Shown one piece after another: positions 1 through 13,023 of a stretch of DNA of 64,000 nt. The notes beneath the pieces were generated by a model. It saw only the letters and a list, made by a program, of their open reading frames with translations, ran no database searches and had not been told where the DNA came from. Both the position numbers and the translations under genes were made by a program. Every line of letters starts with the position of its first letter. The stretch's first letter is position 1. Origin of the DNA: Thereva unica (Eukaryota > Arthropoda > Insecta > Diptera > Therevidae); assembly GCA_949987705.1 (NCBI GenBank), contig CATLJY010000208.1, forward strand, positions 241,905-305,904. The letters are read 5' to 3'.

Positions 1-58
1 TGTAACTCAATTTCGATGAATTAAGTGATTTCAAGTTATTTTCGATGTATTCGATGAA

Positions 59-3016
59 TGTAACTTAATTTCGATGAATTAAGTGAATTTGAGTTATTTT
101 CGATGTATTCGATGTATGAAACTCAATTTCGATGAATTAAGTGAATTCAACTTATTTTCGATGTATTCGATGAATATAACTTAATTTCGGTGAATTAAGT
201 GAATTTAAGTTATTTTCGATGTATTCGATGAATGTAACTTAATTTCGATGAATTAAGTGAATTTAACTTATTTTCGATGTATTCGATGAATGTAACTCAA
301 TTTCGATGAATTAAGTGAATTGAACTTATTTTCGATGTATTCGATGAATGTAACTTAATTTCGATGAATTAAGTGATTTCAAGTTATTTTCGATGAATTC
401 GATGAATGTAACTTAATTTCGATGAATTAAGTGAATTTAACTTATTTTCGATGTATTCGATGAATGTAACTCAATTTCGATGAATTAAGTGAATTGAACT
501 TATTTTCGATGTATTCGATGAATGTAACTTAATTTCGATGAATTAAGTGATTTCAAGTTATTTTCGATGTATTCGATGTATGAAACTCAATTTCGATGAA
601 TTAAGTGAATTTAACTTATTTTCGATGTATTCGATGAATGTAACTTAATTTCGATGAATTAAGTGAATTTAAGTTATTTTCGATGTATTCGATGTATGAA
701 ACTCAATTTCGATGAATTAAGTGAATTTAACTTATTTTCGATGTATTCGATGAATGTAACTTAATTTCGATGAATTAAGTGATTTCAAGTTATTTTCGAT
801 GTATTCGATGAATGTAACTTAATTTCGATGAATTAAGTGAATTTAAGTTATTTTCGATGTATTCGATGTATGAAACTCAATTTCGATGAATTAAGTGAAT
901 TTAACTTATTTTCGATGTATTCGATGAATGTAACTTAATTTCGATGAATTAAGTGATTTCAAGTTATTTTCGATGTATTCGATGAATGTAACTTAATTTC
1001 GATGAATTAAGTGAATTTAAGTTATTTTCGATGTATTCGATGTATGAAACTCAATTTCGATGAATTAAGTGAATTTAACTTATTTTCGATGTGTTCGATG
1101 AATATAACTTAATTTCGGTTAATTAAGTGAATTTAAGTTATTTTCGATGTATTCGATGAATGTAACTTAATTTCGATGAATTAAGTGAATTTAACTTATT
1201 TTCGATGTATTCGATGAATGTAACTCAATTTCGATGAATTAAGTGAATTGAACTTATTTTCGATGTATTCGATGAATGTAACTTAATTTCGATGAATTAA
1301 GTGATTTCAAGTTATTTTCGATGAATTCGATGAATGTTACTTGATTTCGATGAATTAAGTGAATTTAAGTTATTTTCGATGTATTCGATGTATGAAACTC
1401 AATTTCGATGAATTAAGTGAATTTAACTTATTTTCGATGTATTCGATGAATATAACTTAATTTCGGTGAATTAAGTGAATTTAAGTTATTTTCGATGTAT
1501 TCGATGTATGAAACTCAATTTCGATGAATTAAGTGAATTTAACTTATTTTCGATGAATTCGATGAATGTAACTCAATTTCGATGAATTAAGTGAATTGAA
1601 CTTATTTTCAAAGTATTCGATGAATGTAACTTAATTTCGATGAATTAAGTGATTTCAAGTTATTTTCGATGTATTCGATGAATGTAACTTAATTTCGATG
1701 AATTAAGTGATTTCAAGTTATTTTCGATGAATTCGATGAATGTAACTTGATTTCGATGAATTAAGTGAATATAAGTTATTTTTGATGTATTCGATGTATG
1801 AAACTCAATTTCGATGAATTAAGTGAATTTAACTTATTTTCGATGAATTCGATGAATGTAACTTAATTTCGATGAATTAAGTGAATTTAACTTATTTTCG
1901 ATGTATTCGATGAATGTAACTCAATTTCGATTAATTAGGTGAATTGAACTTATTTTCGATGTATTCGATGAATGTAACTTAATTTCGATGAATTAAGTGA
2001 TTTCAAGTTATTTTCGATGTATTCGATGAATGTAACTTAATTTCGATGAATTAAGTGAATTTAACTTATTTTCGATGTATTCGATGAATGTAACTTAATT
2101 TCGATGAATTAAGTGAATTGAACATATTTTCGATGTATTCGATGAATGTAACTTAATTTCGATGAATTAAGTGATTTCAAGTTATTTTCGATGTATTCGA
2201 TGAATGTAACTTAATTTCGATGAATTAAGTGAATTTAAGTTATTATCGATGTATTCGATGTATGAAACTCAATTTCGATGAATTAAGTGAAATTAACTTA
2301 TTTTCGATGTATTCGATGAATGTAACTTCATTTCGATGAATTAAGTGATTTCAAGTTATTTTCGATGTATTCGATGAATGTAACTTAATTTCGATGAATT
2401 AAGTGAATTTAAGTTATTTTCGATGTATTCGATGTATGAAACTCAATTTCGATGAATTAAGTGAATTGAACTTATTTTCGATGTATTCGATGAATGTAAC
2501 TTAATTTCGATGAATTAAGTGATTTCAAGTTATTTTCGATGTATTCGATGAATGTAACTTAATTTCGATGAATTAAGTGAATTTAAGTTATTTTCGATGT
2601 ATTCGATGTATGAAACTCAATTTCGATGAATTAAGTGAATTTAACTTATTTTCGATGTATTCGATGAATGTAACTTAATTTCGATGAATTAAGTGATTTC
2701 AAGTTATTTTCGATGTATTCGATGAATGTAACTTAATTTCGATGAATTAAGTGAATTTAAGTTATTTTCGATGTATTCGATGTATGAAACTCAATTTCGA
2801 TGAATTAAGTGAATTTAACTTATTTTCGATGTATTCGATGAATGTAACTTAATTTCGATGAATTAAGTGATTTCAAGTTATTTTCGATGTATTCGATGAA
2901 TGTAACTTAATTTCGATGAATTAAGTGAATTTAAGTTATTTTCGATGTATTCGATGTATGAAACTCAATTTCGATGAATTAAGTGAATTTAACTTATTTT
3001 CGATGTATTCGATGAA
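59..3016 (+). repeat. 2958-bp higher-order repeat, copy 1 (51 monomers)
   Basis: This block repeats at 3017-5974 with an exact offset of 2958 bp (51 x 58). Rare markers all recur at that offset: GAATTTGAG (91 and 3049), GTGTTCG (1091 and 4049), TTTTCAAAG (CAAAG at 1609 and 4567), TTAATTAGG (1931 and 4889) and TGTAACTTCA (2321 and 5279). By eye the copies are nearly identical; one difference is an A to C change in the copy-2 monomer near 3953. The monomer at 1-58 does not match the one before copy 2, so the unit starts at about 59. Confidence 0.93.
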
Positions 3017-5974
3017 TGTAACTTAATTTCGATGAATTAAGTGAATTTGAGTTATTTTCGATGTATTCGATGTATGAAACTCAATTTCGATGAATTAAGT
3101 GAATTCAACTTATTTTCGATGTATTCGATGAATATAACTTAATTTCGGTGAATTAAGTGAATTTAAGTTATTTTCGATGTATTCGATGAATGTAACTTAA
3201 TTTCGATGAATTAAGTGAATTTAACTTATTTTCGATGTATTCGATGAATGTAACTCAATTTCGATGAATTAAGTGAATTGAACTTATTTTCGATGTATTC
3301 GATGAATGTAACTTAATTTCGATGAATTAAGTGATTTCAAGTTATTTTCGATGAATTCGATGAATGTAACTTAATTTCGATGAATTAAGTGAATTTAACT
3401 TATTTTCGATGTATTCGATGAATGTAACTCAATTTCGATGAATTAAGTGAATTGAACTTATTTTCGATGTATTCGATGAATGTAACTTAATTTCGATGAA
3501 TTAAGTGATTTCAAGTTATTTTCGATGTATTCGATGTATGAAACTCAATTTCGATGAATTAAGTGAATTTAACTTATTTTCGATGTATTCGATGAATGTA
3601 ACTTAATTTCGATGAATTAAGTGAATTTAAGTTATTTTCGATGTATTCGATGTATGAAACTCAATTTCGATGAATTAAGTGAATTTAACTTATTTTCGAT
3701 GTATTCGATGAATGTAACTTAATTTCGATGAATTAAGTGATTTCAAGTTATTTTCGATGTATTCGATGAATGTAACTTAATTTCGATGAATTAAGTGAAT
3801 TTAAGTTATTTTCGATGTATTCGATGTATGAAACTCAATTTCGATGAATTAAGTGAATTTAACTTATTTTCGATGTATTCGATGAATGTAACTTAATTTC
3901 GATGAATTAAGTGATTTCAAGTTATTTTCGATGTATTCGATGAATGTAACTTCATTTCGATGAATTAAGTGAATTTAAGTTATTTTCGATGTATTCGATG
4001 TATGAAACTCAATTTCGATGAATTAAGTGAATTTAACTTATTTTCGATGTGTTCGATGAATATAACTTAATTTCGGTTAATTAAGTGAATTTAAGTTATT
4101 TTCGATGTATTCGATGAATGTAACTTAATTTCGATGAATTAAGTGAATTTAACTTATTTTCGATGTATTCGATGAATGTAACTCAATTTCGATGAATTAA
4201 GTGAATTGAACTTATTTTCGATGTATTCGATGAATGTAACTTAATTTCGATGAATTAAGTGATTTCAAGTTATTTTCGATGAATTCGATGAATGTTACTT
4301 GATTTCGATGAATTAAGTGAATTTAAGTTATTTTCGATGTATTCGATGTATGAAACTCAATTTCGATGAATTAAGTGAATTTAACTTATTTTCGATGTAT
4401 TCGATGAATATAACTTAATTTCGGTGAATTAAGTGAATTTAAGTTATTTTCGATGTATTCGATGTATGAAACTCAATTTCGATGAATTAAGTGAATTTAA
4501 CTTATTTTCGATGAATTCGATGAATGTAACTCAATTTCGATGAATTAAGTGAATTGAACTTATTTTCAAAGTATTCGATGAATGTAACTTAATTTCGATG
4601 AATTAAGTGATTTCAAGTTATTTTCGATGTATTCGATGAATGTAACTTAATTTCGATGAATTAAGTGATTTCAAGTTATTTTCGATGAATTCGATGAATG
4701 TAACTTGATTTCGATGAATTAAGTGAATATAAGTTATTTTTGATGTATTCGATGTATGAAACTCAATTTCGATGAATTAAGTGAATTTAACTTATTTTCG
4801 ATGAATTCGATGAATGTAACTTAATTTCGATGAATTAAGTGAATTTAACTTATTTTCGATGTATTCGATGAATGTAACTCAATTTCGATTAATTAGGTGA
4901 ATTGAACTTATTTTCGATGTATTCGATGAATGTAACTTAATTTCGATGAATTAAGTGATTTCAAGTTATTTTCGATGTATTCGATGAATGTAACTTAATT
5001 TCGATGAATTAAGTGAATTTAACTTATTTTCGATGTATTCGATGAATGTAACTTAATTTCGATGAATTAAGTGAATTGAACATATTTTCGATGTATTCGA
5101 TGAATGTAACTTAATTTCGATGAATTAAGTGATTTCAAGTTATTTTCGATGTATTCGATGAATGTAACTTAATTTCGATGAATTAAGTGAATTTAAGTTA
5201 TTATCGATGTATTCGATGTATGAAACTCAATTTCGATGAATTAAGTGAAATTAACTTATTTTCGATGTATTCGATGAATGTAACTTCATTTCGATGAATT
5301 AAGTGATTTCAAGTTATTTTCGATGTATTCGATGAATGTAACTTAATTTCGATGAATTAAGTGAATTTAAGTTATTTTCGATGTATTCGATGTATGAAAC
5401 TCAATTTCGATGAATTAAGTGAATTGAACTTATTTTCGATGTATTCGATGAATGTAACTTAATTTCGATGAATTAAGTGATTTCAAGTTATTTTCGATGT
5501 ATTCGATGAATGTAACTTAATTTCGATGAATTAAGTGAATTTAAGTTATTTTCGATGTATTCGATGTATGAAACTCAATTTCGATGAATTAAGTGAATTT
5601 AACTTATTTTCGATGTATTCGATGAATGTAACTTAATTTCGATGAATTAAGTGATTTCAAGTTATTTTCGATGTATTCGATGAATGTAACTTAATTTCGA
5701 TGAATTAAGTGAATTTAAGTTATTTTCGATGTATTCGATGTATGAAACTCAATTTCGATGAATTAAGTGAATTTAACTTATTTTCGATGTATTCGATGAA
5801 TGTAACTTAATTTCGATGAATTAAGTGATTTCAAGTTATTTTCGATGTATTCGATGAATGTAACTTAATTTCGATGAATTAAGTGAATTTAAGTTATTTT
5901 CGATGTATTCGATGTATGAAACTCAATTTCGATGAATTAAGTGAATTTAACTTATTTTCGATGTATTCGATGAA
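3017..5974 (+). repeat. 2958-bp higher-order repeat, copy 2
   Basis: Second tandem copy of the 51-monomer unit. Correspondence with copy 1 stops at 5975, where a TGTAACTCAA monomer stands in place of the GAATTTGAG monomer that opens each unit. Confidence 0.93.
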
Positions 5975-8900
5975 TGTAACTCAATTTCGATGAATTAAGT
6001 GATTTCAAGTTATTTTCGATGAATTCGATGAATGTAACTTGATTTCGATGAATTAAGTGAATTTAAGTTATTTTCGATGTATTCGATGTATGAAACTCAA
6101 TTTCGATGAATTAAGTGAATTTAACTTATTTTCGATGTATTCGATGAATATAACTTAATTTCGGTGAATTAAGTGAATTTAAGTTATTTTCGATGTATTC
6201 GATGTATGAAACTCAATTTCGATGAATTAAGTGAATTTAACTTATTTTCGATGTATTCGATGAATGTAACTTAATTTCGATGAATTAAGTGATTTCAAGT
6301 TATTTTCGATGTATTCGATGTATGAAACTCAATTTCGATGAATTAAGTGAATTTAACTTATTTTCGATGTATTCGATGAATGTAACTCAATTTCGATGAA
6401 TTAAGTGAATTGAACTTATTTTCGATGTATTCGATGAATGTAACTTAATTTCGATGAATTAAGTGATTTCAAGTTATTTTCGAAGAATTCGATGAATGTA
6501 ACTTAATTTCGATGAATTAAGTGAATTTAACTTATTTTCTATGTATTCGATGAATGTAACTCAATTTCGATGAATTAAGTGAATTGAACTTATTTTCGAT
6601 GTATTCGATGAATGTAACTTAATTTCGATGAATTAAGTGATTTCAAGTTATTTTCGATGTATTCGATGAATGTAACTTAATTTCGATGAATTAAGTGAAT
6701 TTAAGTTATTTTCGATGTATTCGATGTATGAAACTCAATTTCGATGAATTAAGTGAATTTAACTTATTTTCGATGCATTCGATGAATGTAACTCAATTTC
6801 GATGAATTAAGTGAATTGAACTTATTTTCAAAGTATTCGATGAATGTAACTTAATTTCGATGAATTAAGTGATTTCAAGTTATTTCCGATGTATTCGATG
6901 AATGTAACTTAATTTCGATGAATTAAGTGATTTCAAGTTATTTTCGATGAATGTAACTTGATTTCGATGAATTAAGTGAATATAAGTTATTTTCGATGTA
7001 TTCGATGTATGAAACTCAATTTCGATGAATTAAGTGAATTTAACTTATTTTCGATGTATTCGATGAATGTAACTTAATTTCGATGAATTAAGTGATTTCA
7101 AGTTATTTTCGATGTATTCGATGTATGAAACTCAATTTCGATGAATTAAGTGAATTTAACTTATTTTCGATGTATTCGATGAATGTAACTTAATTTCGAT
7201 GAATTAAGTGAATTGAATTTATTTTCGATGTATTCGATGAATGTAACTTAATTTCGATGAATTAAGTGATTTCAAGTTATTTTCGATGTATTCGATGAAT
7301 GTAACTTAATTTCGATGAATTAAGTGAATTTAAGTTATTTTCGATGTATTCGATGTATGAAACTCAATTTCGATGAATTAAGTGAATTTAACTTATTTTC
7401 AATGTATTCGATGAATGTAACTTAATTTCGATGAATTAAGTGATTTCAAGTTATTTTCGATGTATTCGATGTATGAAACTCAATTTCGATGAATTAAGTG
7501 AATTGAACTTATTTTCGATGTATTCGATGAATGTAACTTAATTTCGATGAATGAAGTGATTTCAAGTTATTTTCGATGGATTCGATGAATGTAACTTGAT
7601 TTCGATGAATTAAGTGATTTCAAGTTATTTTCGATGTATTCGATGTATGAAACTCAATTTCGATGAATTAAGTGAATTTAACTTATTTTCGATGTATTCG
7701 ATGAATGTAACTTAATTTCGATGAATTAAGTGATTTCAAGTTATTTTCGATGTATTCGATGAATGTAACTTAATTTCGATGAATTAAGTGAATTTAAGTT
7801 ATTTTCGATGTATTCGATGTATGAAACTCAATTTCGATGAATTAAGTGAATTTAACTTATTTTCGAAGTATTCGATGAATGTAACTTAATTTCGATGAAT
7901 TAAGTGATTTCAAGTTATTTTCGATGTATTCGATGAATGTAACTTAATTTCGATGAATTAAGTGAATTTAAGTTATTTTCGTATTCGATGTATGAAACTC
8001 AATTTCGATGAATTAAGTGATTTCAAGTTATTTTCGATGTATTCGATGAATGTAACTTAATTTCGATGAATTAAGTGAATTTAAGTTATTTTCGATGTAT
8101 TCGATGTATGAAACTTATTTTCGATGTATTCGATGAATGTAACTCAATTTCGACGAATTAAGTGAATTGAACTTATTTTCGATGTATTCGATGAATGTAA
8201 CTTAATTTCGATGAATTAAGTGATTTCAAGTTATTTTCGATGTATTCGATGAATGTAACTTAATTTCGATGAATTAAGTGATTTCAAGTTATTTTCGATG
8301 AATTCGATGAATGTAACTTGATTTCGATGAATTAAGTGAATTTAACTTATTTTCGATGTATTCGATGAATGTAACTCAATTTCGATGAATTAAGTGATTT
8401 CAAGTTATTTTCGATGTATTCGATGAATGTAACTTAATTTCGATGAATTAAGTGAATTTGAGTTATTTTCGATGTATTCGATGTATGAAACTCAATTTCG
8501 ATGAATTAAGTGAATTCAACTTATTTTCGATGTATTCGATGAATATAACTTAATTTCGGTGAATTAAGTGAATTTAAGTTATTTTCGATGTATTCGATGA
8601 ATGTAACTTAATTTCGATGAATTAAGTGAATTTAACTTATTTTCGATGTATTCGATGAATGTAACTCAATTTCGATGAATTAAGTGAATTGAACTTATTT
8701 TCGATGTATTCGATGAATGTAACTTAATTTCGATGAATTAAGTGATTTCAAGTTATTTTCGATGTATTCGATGAATGTAACTTAATTTCGATGAATTAAG
8801 TGAATTTAAGTTATTTTCGTATTCGATGTATGAAACTCAATTTCGATGAATTAAGTGATTTCAAGTTATTTTCGATGTATTCGATGAATGTAACTTAATT

Positions 8901-10396
8901 TCGATGAATTAAGTGAATTTAAGTTATTTTCGATGTATTCGATGTATGAAACTTATTTTCGATGTATTCGATGAATGTAACTCAATTTCGACGAATTAAG
9001 TGAATTGAACTTATTTTCGATGTATTCGATGAATGTAACTTAATTTCGATGAATAAAGTGAATTTAAGTTATTTTCGATGTATTCGATGTATGAAACTCA
9101 ATTTCGATGAATTAAGTGAATTTAACTTATTTTCGATGTATTCGATGAATGTAACTTAATTTCGATGAATTAAGTGATTTCAAGTTATTTTCGATGTATT
9201 CGATGAATGTAACTTAATTTCGATGAATTAAGTGAATTTAAGTTATTTTCGATGTATTCGATGTATGAAACTCAATTTCGATGAATTAAGTGAATTTAAC
9301 TTATTTTCGATGTATTCGATGAATGTAACTTAATTTCGATGAATTAAGTGATTTCAAGTTATTTTCGATGTATTCGATGAATGTAACTTAATTTCGATGA
9401 ATTAAGTGATTTCAAGTTATTTTCGATGAATTCGATGAATGTAACTTGATTTCGATGAATTAAGTGAATATAAGTTATTTTCGATGTATTCGATGTATGA
9501 AACTCAATTTCGATGAATTAAGTGAATTTAACTTATTTTCGATGTATTCGATGAATGTAACTTAATTTCGATGAATTAAGTGATTTCAAGTTATTTTCGA
9601 TGTATTCGATGAATGTAACTTAATTTCGATGAATTAAGTGAATTTAAGTTATTTTCGATGTATTCGATGTATGAAACTCAATTTCGATGAATTAAGTGAA
9701 TTGAACTTATTTTCGATGTATTCGATGAATGTAACTTAATTTCGATGAATTAAGTGATTTCAAGTTATTTTCGATGAATTCGATGAATGTAACTTGATTT
9801 CGATGAATTAAGTGAATTTAAGTTATTTTCGATGTATTCGATGAATGTAACTTAATTTCGATGAATTAAGTGAATTTAAGTTATTTTCGATGTATTCGAT
9901 GTATGAAACTTATTTTCGATGTATTCGATGAATGTAACTCAATTTCGACGAATTAAGTGAATTGAACTTATTTTCGATGTATTCGATGAATGTAACTTAA
10001 TTTCGATGAATTAAGTGATTTCAAGTTATTTTCGATGTATTCGATGAATGTAACTTAATTTCGATGAATTAAGTGAATTTAAGTTATTATCGATGTATTC
10101 GATGTATGAAACTCAATTTCGATGAATTAAGTGAAATTAACTTATTTTCGATGTATTCGATGAATGTAACTTCATTTCGATGAATTAAGTGATTTCAAGT
10201 TATTTTCGATGTATTCGATGAATGTAACTTAATTTCGATGAATTAAGTGAATTTAAGTTATTTTCGATGTATTCGATGTATGAAACTCAATTCCGATGAA
10301 TTAAGTGAATTGAACTTATTTTCGATGTATTCGATGAATGTAACTTAATTTCGATGAATTAAGTGATTTCAAGTTATTTTCGATGTATTCGATGAA

Positions 10397-13023
10397 TGTA
10401 ACTTAATTTCGATGAATTAAGTGAATTTATGTTATTTTCGATGTATTCGATGTATGAAACTCAATTTCGATGAATTAAGTGAATTTAACTTATTTTCGAT
10501 GTATTCGATGAATGTAACTTAATTTCGATGAATTAAGTGATTTCAAGTTATTTTCGATGTATTCGATGAATGTAACTTAATTTCGATGAATTAAGTGAAT
10601 TTAAGTTATTTTCGATGTATTCGATGTATGAAACTCAATTTCGATGAATTAAGTGAATTTAACTTATTTTCGATGTATTCGATGAATGTAACTTAATTTC
10701 GATGAATTAAGTGATTTCAAGTTATTTTCGATGTATTCGATGAATGTAACTTAATTTCGATGAATTAAGTGAATTTAAGTTATTTTCGATGTATTCGATG
10801 TATGAAACTCAATTTCGATGAATTAAGTGAATTTAACTTATTTTCGATGTATTCGATGAATGTAACTCAATTTCGATGAATTAAGTGAATTGAACTTATT
10901 TTCGATGTATTCGATGAATGTAACTTAATTTCGATGAATTAAGTGATTTCAAGTTATTTTCGATGAATTCGATGAATGTAACTTGATTTCGATGAATTAA
11001 GTGAATTTAAGTTATTTTCGATGTATTCGATGTATGAAACTCAATTTCGATGAATTAAGTGAATTTAACTTATTTTCGATGTATTCGATGAATATAACTT
11101 AATTTCGGTGAATTAAGTGAATTTAAGTTATTTTCGATGTATTCGATGTATGAAACTCAATTTCGATGAATTAAGTGAATTTAACTTATTTTCGATGTAT
11201 TCGATGAATGTAACTTAATTTCGATGAATTAAGTGATTTCAAGTTATTTTCGATGTATTCGATGTATGAAACTCAATTTCGATGAATTAAGTGAATTTAA
11301 CTTATTTTCGATGTATTCGATGAATGTAACTCAATTTCGATGAATTAAGTGAATTGAACTTATTTTCGATGTATTCGATGAATGTAACTTAATTTCGATG
11401 AATTAAGTGATTTCAAGTTATTTTCGAAGAATTCGATGAATGTAACTTAATTTCGATGAATTAAGTGAATTTAACTTATTTTCTATGTATTCGATGAATG
11501 TAACTCAATTTCGATGAATTAAGTGAATTGAACTTATTTTCGATGTATTCGATGAATGTAACTTAATTTCGATGAATTAAGTGATTTCAAGTTATTTTCG
11601 ATGTATTCGATGAATGTAACTTAATTTCGATGAATTAAGTGAATTTAAGTTATTTTCGATGTATTCGATGTATGAAACTCAATTTCGATGAATTAAGTGA
11701 ATTTAACTTATTTTCGATGCATTCGATGAATGTAACTCAATTTCGATGAATTAAGTGAATTGAACTTATTTTCAAAGTATTCGATGAATGTAACTTAATT
11801 TCGATGAATTAAGTGATTTCAAGTTATTTCCGATGTATTCGATGAATGTAACTTAATTTCGATGAATTAAGTGATTTCAAGTTATTTTCGATGAATGTAA
11901 CTTGATTTCGATGAATTAAGTGAATATAAGTTATTTTCGATGTATTCGATGTATGAAACTCAATTTCGATGAATTAAGTGAATTTAACTTATTTTCGATG
12001 TATTCGATGAATGTAACTTAATTTCGATGAATTAAGTGATTTCAAGTTATTTTCGATGTATTCGATGTATGAAACTCAATTTCGATGAATTAAGTGAATT
12101 TAACTTATTTTCGATGTATTCGATGAATGTAACTTAATTTCGATGAATTAAGTGAATTGAATTTATTTTCGATGTATTCGATGAATGTAACTTAATTTCG
12201 ATGAATTAAGTGATTTCAAGTTATTTTCGATGTATTCGATGAATGTAACTTAATTTCGATGAATTAAGTGAATTTAAGTTATTTTCGATGTATTCGATGT
12301 ATGAAACTCAATTTCGATGAATTAAGTGAATTTAACTTATTTTCGATGTATTCGATGAATGTAACTTAATTTCGATGAATTAAGTGATTTCAAGTTATTT
12401 TCGATGTATTCGATGTATGAAACTCAATTTCGATGAATTAAGTGAATTTAACTTATTTTCGATGTATTCGATGAATGTAACTTAATTTCGATGAATTAAG
12501 TGAATTGAACTTATTTTCGATGTATTCGATGAATGTAACTTAATTTCGATGAATGAAGTGATTTCAAGTTATTTTCGATGAATTCGATGAATGTAACTTG
12601 ATTTCGATGAATTAAGTGATTTCAAGTTATTTTCGATGTATTCGATGTATGAAACTCAATTTCGATGAATTAAGTGAATTTAACTTATTTTCGATGTATT
12701 CGATGAATGTAACTTAATTTCGATGAATTAAGTGATTTCAAGTTATTTTCGATGTATTCGATGAATGTAACTTAATTTCGATGAATTAAGTGAATTTAAG
12801 TTATTTTCGTATTCGATGTATGAAACTCAATTTCGATGAATTAAGTGATTTCAAGTTATTTTCGATGTATTCGATGAATGTAACTTAATTTCGATGAATT
12901 AAGTGAATTTAAGTTATTTTCGATGTATTCGATGTATGAAACTTATTTTCGATGTATTCGATGAATGTAACTCAATTTCGACGAATTAAGTGAATTGAAC
13001 TTATTTTCGATGTATTCGATGAA
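10397..13023 (+). repeat. 2627-bp higher-order repeat, copy 1
   Basis: The offset of 2627 bp is 46 monomers minus 41 bp. The 41 bp is fully explained by three length lesions in the unit: a 9-bp loss (near 11886), a 3-bp loss (CGTATTCG at 12809) and a 29-bp half-monomer loss (near 12938). Markers GCATTC (11719 and 14346), CAAAG (11773 and 14400) and TTTTCTATG (near 11482 and 14109) keep the offset. The copies diverge upstream of 10397, where a GATTTCAAG monomer faces a CGACGAATT monomer in the next copy. Confidence 0.92.

Noticed and set aside
59..116. CENP-B box in the monomer
   Set aside because: I find no TTCG....A..CGGG-like motif; the TTCGATG boxes lack the CGGG half.
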